From positions 1 through 15,527 of the forward strand of contig JADFYA010000036.1 of NCBI GenBank assembly GCA_015233285.1: a DNA stretch of 15,527 nucleotides, in the 5' to 3' direction. This stretch comes from Deltaproteobacteria bacterium. GTDB lineage: Bacteria; Desulfobacterota; JADFXK01. The translations under genes and the position numbers were made by a program. The notes under the pieces are model-generated. The model did no database searches. It saw only the letters and a program-made list of their open reading frames with translations, and had not been told where the DNA came from. Below are positions 1 to 6,520 of this stretch, piece by piece (position 1 is the first letter of the stretch; each line of letters starts with the position of its first letter).

Positions 1-346
1 ATTCATTCGATTCAAAGGGCTTGTCTAAGTATTCCGAGACACCTTTGCGCATTAATTCGATGACGATGTCCTTATCCCCGTACCCGGTCAGAACCAGGGT
101 GGGGATGGATATTTTCATTTCTTCCAATCGATCGATCAATTCAAGACCGGTCAAGCCCGGCATCTGAATATCTGAAACGAGGAAATCAACCCGGTCAGAC
201 GAATCCTTAAGCTTAACAATCTGGTCAAGCGCTTCCTGGCCGTTCTCTACCGAGGTCACCCGGTATCCTGCCGTTTTCAGAACAAAACTAACGGTCATAT
301 TTGTGGTTTTTTCATCTTCCGCCACCAGGATGTGCCGACGTTTCAT
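1..346 (-). CDS. Response regulator receiver-domain protein, 5' part only
   Basis: The minus strand carries an ATG at 346-344 followed by 115 open codons to the window edge, so the C-terminus is missing. The visible part is a nearly complete CheY-like receiver. The acidic pair is E10-D11, the phospho-acceptor is D59 in a VSDIQMPG context, the switch threonine is T87 in VLTGYG, and the conserved lysine is K109 in LDKPF. Such a domain takes a phosphoryl group from a histidine kinase in the cytoplasm. Whether an output domain follows cannot be seen. A strong Shine-Dalgarno sequence (GGGGAGG, 352-358) lies 5 bases before the ATG and fixes the start. No kinase gene is visible nearby. The next gene, on the plus strand, is divergent. 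Family assignment is secure; the specific role is unknown. Confidence 0.93.
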   Translation of the reverse strand, partial: MKRRHILVAEDEKTTNMTVSFVLKTAGYRVTSVENGQEALDQIVKLKDSSDRVDFLVSDIQMPGLTGLELIDRLEEMKISIPTLVLTGYGDKDIVIELMRKGVSEYLDKPFESNE

Positions 347-438
347 TTTTTCCTCCCCGCTTTTTTATCTTCGAGTCACAGGGGGTGCCCCGGATAAATT
401 TACAGCCATTAACATATAACATAGTGTGAATTTAATAG

Positions 439-453
439 TAACGACTATCGTTA
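439..453. promoter_or_regulatory. Perfect palindrome upstream of the receiver gene
   Basis: TAACGA-CTA-TCGTTA is a perfect 6-bp inverted repeat with a 3-base centre, lying 93 bases upstream of the receiver gene's ATG in AT-rich DNA. It could be an operator for a dimeric regulator or a small hairpin. The symmetry is seen directly; the function is inference. Confidence 0.3.
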
Positions 454-589
454 TCAATTGATTTTCCACCACAAGCCAATGGCCGTGAGATTATCACAAA
501 TCCCTTTCCGGCACCAGATAAAAATAGGCCGTCCATCACCTATGATTTATATGCGTCTCACATAATTTGAAAAAACGCGTACTTGATGC

Positions 590-670
590 CCGGTGCTGGT
601 TGCTCGGTGCTCGGTGCTGGTTGTCTTTAACGAGTAACCAGGAACAAGTAACTAGGAACAGGCAACAAGG
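590..670. repeat. Inverted heptad-repeat hairpin (GTTGCTC / GAGTAAC type)
   Basis: The left arm (about 590-626) is a run of 7-base units of the form GGTGCTG, GTTGCTC, GGTGCTC. The right arm (about 629-670) is a run of the opposite type: AACGAGT, AACCAGG, AACAAGT, AACTAGG, AACAGGC, AACAAGG. The arms are roughly complementary in heptad register, with about 20 of 30 positions pairing outward from GGTT/AACC, so the element can fold on itself. A relative with the same unit lies after guaB at 10461-10520. This is likely a dispersed intergenic repeat family; its function is unknown. Confidence 0.7.
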
Positions 671-695
671 AGGCCCTTCGGGGTGGCCCAAAGAA

Positions 696-723
696 TTTAC
701 ACCTTTTCTGATAAAAATATGAT
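696..723 (+). promoter_or_regulatory. Probable sigma-70 promoter for the glycosyltransferase-lipB pair
   Basis: TTTACA (696-701) and TATGAT (718-723) are separated by 16 bases. Each matches the sigma-70 consensus at 5 of 6 positions. Transcription would begin near 730, leaving a leader of about 130 bases that contains the hairpin at 767-783. Confidence 0.45.
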
Positions 724-766
724 ATAAAAACAAGTTAAGCTAAAATACAAAGGAACTTCGTCAAAT

Positions 767-783
767 TTTATCTTTACGATAAA
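767..783 (+). other. Small leader hairpin
   Basis: TTTATC-TTTAC-GATAAA is a perfect 6-bp stem with a 5-base loop, in the expected leader of the glycosyltransferase transcript. It is AT-rich and has no T-run, so it is not a terminator. It may be chance. Confidence 0.3.
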
Positions 784-862
784 CGAACCGCCGGGCCATC
801 CTGCGGCTCACCAGCTCCAGACCATAACAGGCTCCCAACCTGACCGGCATGAAAGGCGGACC

Positions 863-1807
863 ATGCGCAGAATCTTTTATTTTTGCCCTGATTTTTCTCT
901 ACCATCCGGCGGCACCAAGCTCCTCTACCGGCATGTGTTCCAACTGAATCGGTTAGGATTCAACGCCGCGATTGTTCACCAGGCTACGGGGTTTGTCCTG
1001 GCCTGGCATGGGTATCAGGTCCCGGTCGTCTGGCTGGACGGCAAACCAGGATTCACTCAAGAGGATATCTTGGTTTTTCCAGAAGGAATGACCGATTTCA
1101 TCAAGGCTACCCGACAGGCTGGAGTCATTCGGGTGATCATTCCCCTCAACTGGTCTTATATCTACCGGTGTCTGCCTCCGGAGGAAGACTGGACTGACTA
1201 TGGCGTGACACAGGTGATTACCCCTTCACCGGTGATCAAGGAGTTTGTGGAATGGAGCATGGGTCTACCTGTCACTCTGATTGACGACTACATTGATACT
1301 GTTCGCTTTTCCTCCCAACCTGAGAAAAAAATAAATAAAATTGCTTACATGTCCAGGAAATCGGTCATCGGGGATATCCTCCGCCGCATCATGGAGAGGA
1401 AACCAGGTCTGGTCACGTCTTACCAGTGGGCCAGACTGCAGGACCTGAACGAGGACGAGTATGCCCGCCAGCTTATAGAGTCAAGAATATATCTGACCGC
1501 GAACTCCCAGGAAGGAGCCAATATCTCTGTTTTGGAGGCCATGTCGGCCGGGTGCCTGGTCATTGGTTTTGCCGGTGTGGGCGGAAATGCCTTTATGGTC
1601 GGCCAGGGCAAACAGCAGAATTGCTTTCTTGTAGAAAATGAGGACTTGCTAGCCCTGGGCAAAACGCTGGAGGCAGTGGTGACGGAGATGGCCAAAGACA
1701 ATCACTGCTTTGATCAGATTATCCGTAACGGCTTGGCCACCGCCGGTCAATTCCGGGACCTTGACCGGGAGGCGGCTTCCCTTAAGCGCTACTTCGAGTC
1801 TCTTTAG
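863..1807 (+). CDS. GT-B fold glycosyltransferase (GT4-like)
   Basis: This 314-residue protein probably transfers a sugar from a nucleotide-sugar donor to an unidentified acceptor. The N-terminal half (about 1-150) looks like a Rossmann domain and has a Gly-rich loop near S15-G17. The C-terminal half carries the donor-binding signature at 217-230, including the E-x7-E pair E217 and E225 and the ending LEAMSAG. This is typical of group 1 (GT4) enzymes. It is slightly shorter than many GT4 proteins (about 350-400 residues). No signal peptide or membrane segment is seen. AAGGCGGA lies just before the ATG at 863. lipB follows after 11 bases, so the two are probably cotranscribed from the promoter near 700. 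Neighbours give no hint of the glycan made. Family confidence is high; substrate is unknown. Confidence 0.85.
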   Translation: MRRIFYFCPDFSLPSGGTKLLYRHVFQLNRLGFNAAIVHQATGFVLAWHGYQVPVVWLDGKPGFTQEDILVFPEGMTDFIKATRQAGVIRVIIPLNWSYIYRCLPPEEDWTDYGVTQVITPSPVIKEFVEWSMGLPVTLIDDYIDTVRFSSQPEKKINKIAYMSRKSVIGDILRRIMERKPGLVTSYQWARLQDLNEDEYARQLIESRIYLTANSQEGANISVLEAMSAGCLVIGFAGVGGNAFMVGQGKQQNCFLVENEDLLALGKTLEAVVTEMAKDNHCFDQIIRNGLATAGQFRDLDREAASLKRYFESL

Positions 1808-1818
1808 GGGGACAACCC

Positions 1819-2559
1819 ATGACTGCCAGACCGAGTCCCAAAGGTCGCCCGGGATACCTGATCAATCTACCGCGGCTGGGCTATAGAACCGCCTGGGATC
1901 TGCAAAAGAGAATTCACCAAGGAGTGGTTGCCAGGGATACGGCCGCCACTATCCTGATTCTGGAACACGATCCGGTCATCACCCTGGGACGGCATGCCGG
2001 GTGGGACAATGTGCTGGCATCGCCAGACCGGTTGATGGAGCTGGGCATCGGATGCGAAAGGGTGGAACGTGGCGGCGACGTCACCTACCATGGGCCAGGC
2101 CAACTGGTGTCCTACCCCATCATGAATTTAGGTCTAATGGGATGGGGCGTGAAGGAATTCGTCCGGCGATTAGAAGAGAGTATTATAAATACGTTAGCTG
2201 ATTTTGACCTGCCGGCCGGCCGCAAGACCGGATATCCCGGGGTTTTTGTCGGCCCCAGAAAGATCGCCTCGCTTGGGTTGGCCGTTCGGCACCGGGTTTC
2301 ATTTCACGGATTGGCCTTGAATTGTGATCCGGACATGTCCCATTTTCAATTGATCCGGGCCTGCGGCCTGGCGGACATGCAACTGACCACCTTGACAAAG
2401 GAACTAGGCCAATGCCCGCCTGTTGAGAAAGTCCGGTCAAAATTGGCGGCGAGACTGGGGCAGTCTTTGAATCTTGAGTTGAATACAATGAGCCTTTCAG
2501 ATCTTGAAGATTATCTAGACCAGTCAGCGGTCAAACAATATCATTCGGAAAAAAGATAA
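1819..2559 (+). CDS. lipB: Octanoyl-[acyl-carrier-protein]:protein N-octanoyltransferase LipB
   Basis: LipB moves the octanoyl group from acyl carrier protein to a lysine of lipoate-dependent proteins such as pyruvate dehydrogenase E2 or glycine cleavage H protein. It is the first step of de novo lipoylation in the cytoplasm. The 246 residues show HDPVITLGR (50-58), the signature RGGDVTYHGPGQLV (84-97), the catalytic lysine K148 in RKIASLG, and the catalytic cysteine C182 in the LIRACG motif. Length is slightly above the usual 210-230 because of N- and C-terminal tails. The ATG at 1819 is preceded by AGGGGGA at about 8 bases. lipA, the sulfur-inserting partner often next to lipB, is not downstream here. 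The gene before it is a glycosyltransferase 11 bases away, probably in the same transcript. Confidence 0.96.
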   Translation: MTARPSPKGRPGYLINLPRLGYRTAWDLQKRIHQGVVARDTAATILILEHDPVITLGRHAGWDNVLASPDRLMELGIGCERVERGGDVTYHGPGQLVSYPIMNLGLMGWGVKEFVRRLEESIINTLADFDLPAGRKTGYPGVFVGPRKIASLGLAVRHRVSFHGLALNCDPDMSHFQLIRACGLADMQLTTLTKELGQCPPVEKVRSKLAARLGQSLNLELNTMSLSDLEDYLDQSAVKQYHSEKR

Positions 2560-2751
2560 CATATATAGATGTGAGGCATTAAGGGAACAGGGCGGCTTGT
2601 CTTGCATTAACGGTTTGAGTTTAATCGCCATATTCAGCCGCCGAAAGATTCTTGGGTCCTTTTCTTCTTTTTCTGAGTCTTGGACCTTGTGTTTTTCGTG
2701 GGACGCCGGGGATTGCCGGTCAAGGATTTGTCCGCTTTTCTCGTCCGGCCC

Positions 2752-2773
2752 CCAAAAAAAGCTTGTTTTTTGG
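2752..2773. terminator. A/T-rich hairpin downstream of lipB, possible weak terminator
   Basis: CCAAAAAA (2752-2759) and TTTTTTGG (2766-2773) form a perfect 8-bp stem around a 6-base loop. It lies between lipB and the HEAT-receiver gene and reads the same on both strands. The stem is mostly A-T pairs and the T tract is inside the stem, so it could act as a weak terminator in either direction. The rest of 2560-2835 shows no convincing gene. Confidence 0.35.
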
Positions 2774-2835
2774 CAATAATTGGCTTAAATTAGCCGCAGT
2801 CATGTCAACCACCCATCATCCCATCAGGAGAAAAA

Positions 2836-4473
2836 ATGCGGCACTTTGACCAGACGGCTTATCTAAATGAAATTGAATTTTGCCTGGCAGAACGCGATGA
2901 AATTAAGCTGGCCGCCGTGCTTCAGGAATTTGGCCAGGTGGATAAAGAGACCCAATTAACCGCCCTCGACTCCGTTCGGCAAAGCGACTCCCCCCTGGCC
3001 CTGCCTATGTTGGGCCGGTTCGCCTCCCGGGAGGGTCTGGACGATGATGTCAGGCTGAAACTTTACCTGACCTTGATCGAGATGTTCTATGATCATCACC
3101 AGATACTGCTGAAGATATTGGCCGACGATAGTATCCCGATAAAGACCATGTTTATTGAAATCGCCGGGGAATTCCAACTCGACGAAGCCTTGCCCATAAT
3201 CAATGATATCCTCAAAACGTCATATGTGACATCCGAACTTAAAGCATGCCTAGTCGCCCTGGGCCACCTGGGCAGCCCTGAAGCCGTTTCATATTTGAAT
3301 GAATATCTTTATGCAGGTGATAAACAACTGATTACCGCAGCGATCAACGCCATGGCCGAGGTTCGTGGGGATTTAGCCATAGCCCGGTTGGCCGATTCTC
3401 TTGGCCGGAACAATGACACCGACGGTTTGATCCTTGAGAAACTGGCCAAAATCCAAACTTCTTTAGCCATATCAAAGTTAATCACCCTGTTGGGGTCCAC
3501 CTCTGTTTTCCTGCGGAGCAAAGCCAAGGCCCACTTGCTGGAAATAGGGTCCAGGGTCCTGCCGCTGTTGTTTACCAACCTGGAGAAAACCGACCCAGAC
3601 CTGTTGGTCCACACATTAAACGTGATTGGCGACATCGGCGACGTGTCGGCCATAACCCCCATCTTAAAGTTCCTGAAAAAAAATCCGGAAGATGCCAATG
3701 TCCGGTTTGCCGCTTATGAGGCCTTGGGAAATCTACCCACAGCCCGGGCCATTATGGGAGTTGTAAATGGACTGATGGATTCCAACCACCACGTTCGGGT
3801 GGCCGCGGCCGGAGCGGTGGAAAGGAATCTCTGTCCCGCCCTGGTCGTCGGCTTAAAAAACATGATAAGATCCCGCGTGGCCGAAGTGGAAGGGATGGCT
3901 TCGGCCATATTAGACGCCCGAGCCCAGGGTGTTTTCTTATCTCTGTCAGATGATAATGAATTCATTAAAGACTCCAGGCAATACCTGATTAACGCCCAAG
4001 ACCAAGATGCCGTCGCTTTTTTTGTCGAATTGTGTTCTTCTGTAGGGCGGGAGGACTTGTTACACGGAGTAGTCGAAGAGGCGGCGAAGAAAATGGCCCA
4101 ACCGGCCACCCGGCCTCTGGTCTACGCGGTAGACGACTCCAAGATGATGCTTAGAATTTACGCCACCAAGTTGGCCCAATTGGGCTATGAGGCGCATGTA
4201 TTTGAGTTCCCGAGGCAAGCCTTGGAATCCATGTATACCGTAAAACCCCGGATTCTCCTGACCGACTTGAATATGCCGGATATGACCGGAATAGATTTAA
4301 CACGCGCAGTTAAGACTGAGGCATCCCTGCAAGATATCCCGGTAATTATGATAACCACCCAAAAGGATGAAGAGGATCGGCAGGCCGCGCTTAACGTGGG
4401 AGTGAACGGTTTCCTGAACAAGCCTTTCAAAGACGATGAATTGAAGGCCGAAATGGAAAGGCTCCTGGGGTGA
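2836..4473 (+). CDS. HEAT-repeat protein with C-terminal response-regulator receiver
   Basis: Residues 1 to about 420 of this 545-residue protein look all-helical and contain several HEAT-like repeats, visible near 135-185, 205-240, 245-285 and 288-330 as helix pairs with spaced Ala/Leu and short turns. Residues 426-545 are a complete CheY-type receiver: acidic pair D433-D434, phospho-acceptor D477 in LLTDLNMPDM, switch T507, and K529 in LNKPF. There is no DNA-binding or enzymatic output domain, so the helical solenoid is presumably the output or a protein-binding scaffold controlled by phosphorylation. That role is inferred. AGGAG at 2826-2830 supports the ATG at 2836. No kinase lies beside it. 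It stands alone between lipB (276 bp upstream) and the tRNA unit. Confidence 0.88.
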   Translation: MRHFDQTAYLNEIEFCLAERDEIKLAAVLQEFGQVDKETQLTALDSVRQSDSPLALPMLGRFASREGLDDDVRLKLYLTLIEMFYDHHQILLKILADDSIPIKTMFIEIAGEFQLDEALPIINDILKTSYVTSELKACLVALGHLGSPEAVSYLNEYLYAGDKQLITAAINAMAEVRGDLAIARLADSLGRNNDTDGLILEKLAKIQTSLAISKLITLLGSTSVFLRSKAKAHLLEIGSRVLPLLFTNLEKTDPDLLVHTLNVIGDIGDVSAITPILKFLKKNPEDANVRFAAYEALGNLPTARAIMGVVNGLMDSNHHVRVAAAGAVERNLCPALVVGLKNMIRSRVAEVEGMASAILDARAQGVFLSLSDDNEFIKDSRQYLINAQDQDAVAFFVELCSSVGREDLLHGVVEEAAKKMAQPATRPLVYAVDDSKMMLRIYATKLAQLGYEAHVFEFPRQALESMYTVKPRILLTDLNMPDMTGIDLTRAVKTEASLQDIPVIMITTQKDEEDRQAALNVGVNGFLNKPFKDDELKAEMERLLG

Positions 4474-4626
4474 GCTTTGACGGCTTGTCTGACGACTTGT
4501 CCGAGGGGGCTGTTGATTGAAGCTAACAAAATGATTATTAACAATAAATTCGGAACCAACAACCGTCATCCGGTGGCCGAAACCATCGGTCCAAAATAAT
4601 TATATTGACTTCGCGCACCTTTTTTG

Positions 4627-4655
4627 TTGAAACTAACAAACTCTTCATGTATAAG
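4627..4655 (+). promoter_or_regulatory. tRNA-Pro promoter
   Basis: TTGAAA (4627-4632) and TATAAG (4650-4655) have the optimal 17-base spacing, with TG directly before the -10 box. Transcription should start near 4662, a few bases before the tRNA. A near copy of the -35 region, TTGAAGCTAACAAA, lies 110 bp upstream at 4517-4530. Confidence 0.65.
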
Positions 4656-4666
4656 GAATCGGTTTT

Positions 4667-4743
4667 CGGGACGTGGCTCAGTCTGGTAGAGCACAGCATT
4701 CGGGATGCTGGGGTCGCTGGTTCAAATCCAGTCGTCCCGACCA
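4667..4743 (+). tRNA. tRNA-Pro, anticodon CGG
   Basis: The 77-base cloverleaf has an acceptor stem CGGGACG/CGTCCCG beginning with the C1-G72 pair typical of bacterial proline tRNAs. The D stem is GCTC/GAGC. The anticodon stem CAGCA/TGCTG has loop TTCGGGA, placing CGG at 4701-4703. The T stem is GCTGG/CCAGT with loop TTCAAAT. The discriminator A is followed by a genome-encoded CCA (4741-4743). It reads the proline codon CCG. It sits in its own unit, with a promoter just upstream and a terminator 15 bases downstream. Confidence 0.97.
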
Positions 4744-4758
4744 GCTTCGGATTTACAA

Positions 4759-4788
4759 GGTCGGAGATTTCTCTCCGGCCTTTTTTTT
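4759..4788 (+). terminator. Rho-independent terminator of tRNA-Pro
   Basis: A 9-bp stem, GGTCGGAGA (4759-4767) with TCTCCGGCC (4772-4780), has a 4-base loop and is followed by eight T (4781-4788). It begins 15 bases after the tRNA CCA end. Confidence 0.93.
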
Positions 4789-4867
4789 GTGGGCCGGGAT
4801 TCAGTTAAAGACATTTTCATGCCGCTACATACCGGATCGCTTTTTTTGCCGACCATGATTTTGCCCC

Positions 4868-4898
4868 TTGACAGCGTTCTTCACTCCCGCTATTTAAT
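4868..4898 (+). promoter_or_regulatory. Probable promoter of the TolC-family gene
   Basis: A perfect TTGACA (4868-4873) is followed after 17 bases by TATTTA (4891-4896), or after 19 bases by TTTAAT (4893-4898), which fits the -10 consensus better. Transcription would start near 4905, giving a leader of about 40 bases. It lies just after the tRNA terminator, as expected for a new transcription unit. Confidence 0.6.
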
Positions 4899-4942
4899 AG
4901 GGCCATCGACAACCCTTCACCGTTCTATTGGGGAGAACGACT

Positions 4943-6445
4943 ATGCCAATAAATTATGCCGGAACAATCATCAGGGCCAGCCTGGTGATACTCTTGGCCC
5001 TCGTGCTGTCCCTTAACTCTGCGGCGGGACCGGCCTGGAGCGGGGAAATGACGGCACCACCGGGAATAAGCAAGACAACGGTGATTGCCGAGCCTCAAAC
5101 AACTAAGCCGGATGGTGAAGAAAAAGGGAAGATAACTCTGGAAGAAAGCATCAAATTAGCTTTGGAACAGTCAACCAACATCATCACTGCCGTGCAGGAA
5201 ATCAGCGCCAAGTACTACCAAAAAAAACAGACTTTCACCGCTTTCCTGCCTTCTTTTAAAACCGGTTATTCCTACACCCGGTTAAGTGACACTCCTGTGA
5301 CTACTATGGGTGGTCTTCTGCCCATTTCGCTGCCCACCGCGCCTCAGGATAACTACAATTTCTTCGTTTCCGTAACCGAGCCGGTGTTTACCGGATTTTC
5401 CCGGCTGACCGCTTACGAAATCTCCGAGTTGAACCTCGACGTGGCCAATGTGCAACTCCAAACGGCCCGGCTCACTCTTATCCTTAGCGTCAAACAAGCA
5501 TATTACACTATTCTTCGGTCGGTCAAGGCCATTGAGGTGGCCGAATCCTCGGTCCAGGCCCTGGCCTCACACGCCAAGGTGGCTAAAGATTTCTACGATG
5601 TGGGGATGATCCCCGAAAACGATTGGCTCAGGTCCGAAGTCGAGTTGGCCAACGCCCAGCAGGATTTAGTCAGAGCCAGGAATGATTTTGAGAGTTCCTG
5701 CGCTTTTTTCAACACGATTCTAAGACGAGACATCAGCATTCCCGTATCGGTTTATGACATCTTGACCTACACACCCTGCGAAAAGGCTCTGGATAAATAC
5801 TTTGCCACGGCCAGGACGACCCGGCCGGAGCTGAAGGAAATGAAGCTCAGGATCAACCTATCTGAAAAAGACATTAAGCTGACCAAGAGTGAATATTACC
5901 CCAGCCTCTCGGTCGCCTATACTTACAATAAGCTGGGTGAAAATCCCACCATGGACGAATACAATTACGGCAAGTCGGATACCTGGACCGTGGCCGCCAT
6001 GTTGAATTGGACCTTCTGGGAATGGAATCGGACCAACTACAAGGTCCAGGAAAAAAACACCGGGCTGAAAAAGGCGGAACAACTGCTCATCCAAACACGG
6101 GATCAAGTTGACCTGGACGTAAAAAGATCATACCTGGATCTGATCACAGCCGAAAAGAACATCTTCGTCGGTGAAAAATCCATCCAACAGGCCAAAGAAG
6201 CATACCGCATGGCCGAACAACGGTATGTTGAACAGGTGACCACTTCCACCGAAGTTTTAGACGCCCAGAACCTGTTGGTGAAAGCTCAAAATTATTATTA
6301 TAACGCGCTATACGCCTATAACCTGGCTAAAGCCGGCCTGACCAAGGCCATCGGCCAGGATGACGGGCCGGTCAAAACCGCTCTGGAAAAAGTAGTTGAT
6401 TATGGTTATCTGCCGGCGGCCAACCAACCATTTATTCATCCCTAA
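4943..6445 (+). CDS. TolC-family outer membrane efflux protein
   Basis: TolC-like proteins form trimeric outer-membrane channels with a long periplasmic helical barrel and export drugs, proteins or metabolites together with inner-membrane pumps. The frame is open from a TTG at 4928, but ATG 4943 is preferred: GGGGAG (4930-4935) lies 7 bases before it, and the product then begins with a signal peptide. That peptide has a short N-region with R11, a hydrophobic core SLVILLALVL, and likely cleavage after A-W-S near residue 33. The mature part has the two OEP-type repeats expected of the family, rich in long coiled-coil helices, for a total of 500 residues. No membrane-fusion or RND/ABC pump gene is adjacent, so the partner is unknown. 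hisD follows after 75 bases without a clear promoter or terminator and may be cotranscribed. Confidence 0.9.
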   Translation: MPINYAGTIIRASLVILLALVLSLNSAAGPAWSGEMTAPPGISKTTVIAEPQTTKPDGEEKGKITLEESIKLALEQSTNIITAVQEISAKYYQKKQTFTAFLPSFKTGYSYTRLSDTPVTTMGGLLPISLPTAPQDNYNFFVSVTEPVFTGFSRLTAYEISELNLDVANVQLQTARLTLILSVKQAYYTILRSVKAIEVAESSVQALASHAKVAKDFYDVGMIPENDWLRSEVELANAQQDLVRARNDFESSCAFFNTILRRDISIPVSVYDILTYTPCEKALDKYFATARTTRPELKEMKLRINLSEKDIKLTKSEYYPSLSVAYTYNKLGENPTMDEYNYGKSDTWTVAAMLNWTFWEWNRTNYKVQEKNTGLKKAEQLLIQTRDQVDLDVKRSYLDLITAEKNIFVGEKSIQQAKEAYRMAEQRYVEQVTTSTEVLDAQNLLVKAQNYYYNALYAYNLAKAGLTKAIGQDDGPVKTALEKVVDYGYLPAANQPFIHP

Positions 6446-6452
6446 ACGACAG

Positions 6453-6501
6453 GGCTCGCTCTATCCCGAGCCAATCTTCGCGACTACACGGCGACTACAC
6501 G
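6453..6501 (+). other. Hairpin and 11-bp tandem repeat between the TolC-family gene and hisD
   Basis: GGCTCG (6453-6458) pairs with CGAGCC (6467-6472) around an 8-base loop, without a T-run. Just downstream the unit GCGACTACACG occurs twice head to tail (6480-6490 and 6491-6501). No promoter is obvious, so hisD may depend on read-through. The hairpin could partly attenuate or protect the transcript. Confidence 0.4.
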
Positions 6502-6520
6502 CAGAATAAGGAGACATAGA

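Larger units (their letters stand above)
347..862. other. Intergenic region between divergent genes
   Basis: These 516 bases separate a minus-strand receiver gene from a plus-strand glycosyltransferase gene. In order they hold the Shine-Dalgarno of the receiver gene (352-358), a perfect palindrome (439-453), an inverted heptad-repeat hairpin (590-670), a CCC-TTCG-GGG mini-hairpin (674-683), a promoter-like pair (696-723) and a leader hairpin (767-783). I see no convincing gene. The 65-codon minus-strand frame at 536-733 is made largely of the heptad repeat. Confidence 0.75.

Noticed and set aside
536..733. 65-codon minus-strand frame in the intergenic region
   Set aside because: Its translation is largely the heptad repeat read as protein (recurring NQHRA and LVT strings), with no start signal. 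Such frames are typical artefacts of this repeat.
2597..2849. Two overlapping plus-strand frames of 60-65 codons between lipB and the HEAT-receiver gene
   Set aside because: They have no Shine-Dalgarno and Ser/Phe/Cys-rich unlikely sequence, and they overlap the A/T hairpin. One also overlaps the next gene's start.
4928..4942. TTG at 4928 as start of the TolC-family gene
   Set aside because: ATG 4943 has a well-placed GGGGAG and yields a proper signal peptide. The TTG would overlap that ribosome binding site.
4605..5016. Plus-strand frames crossing the tRNA
   Set aside because: They read through the tRNA-Pro gene and its terminator and overlap the TolC-family start in another frame.
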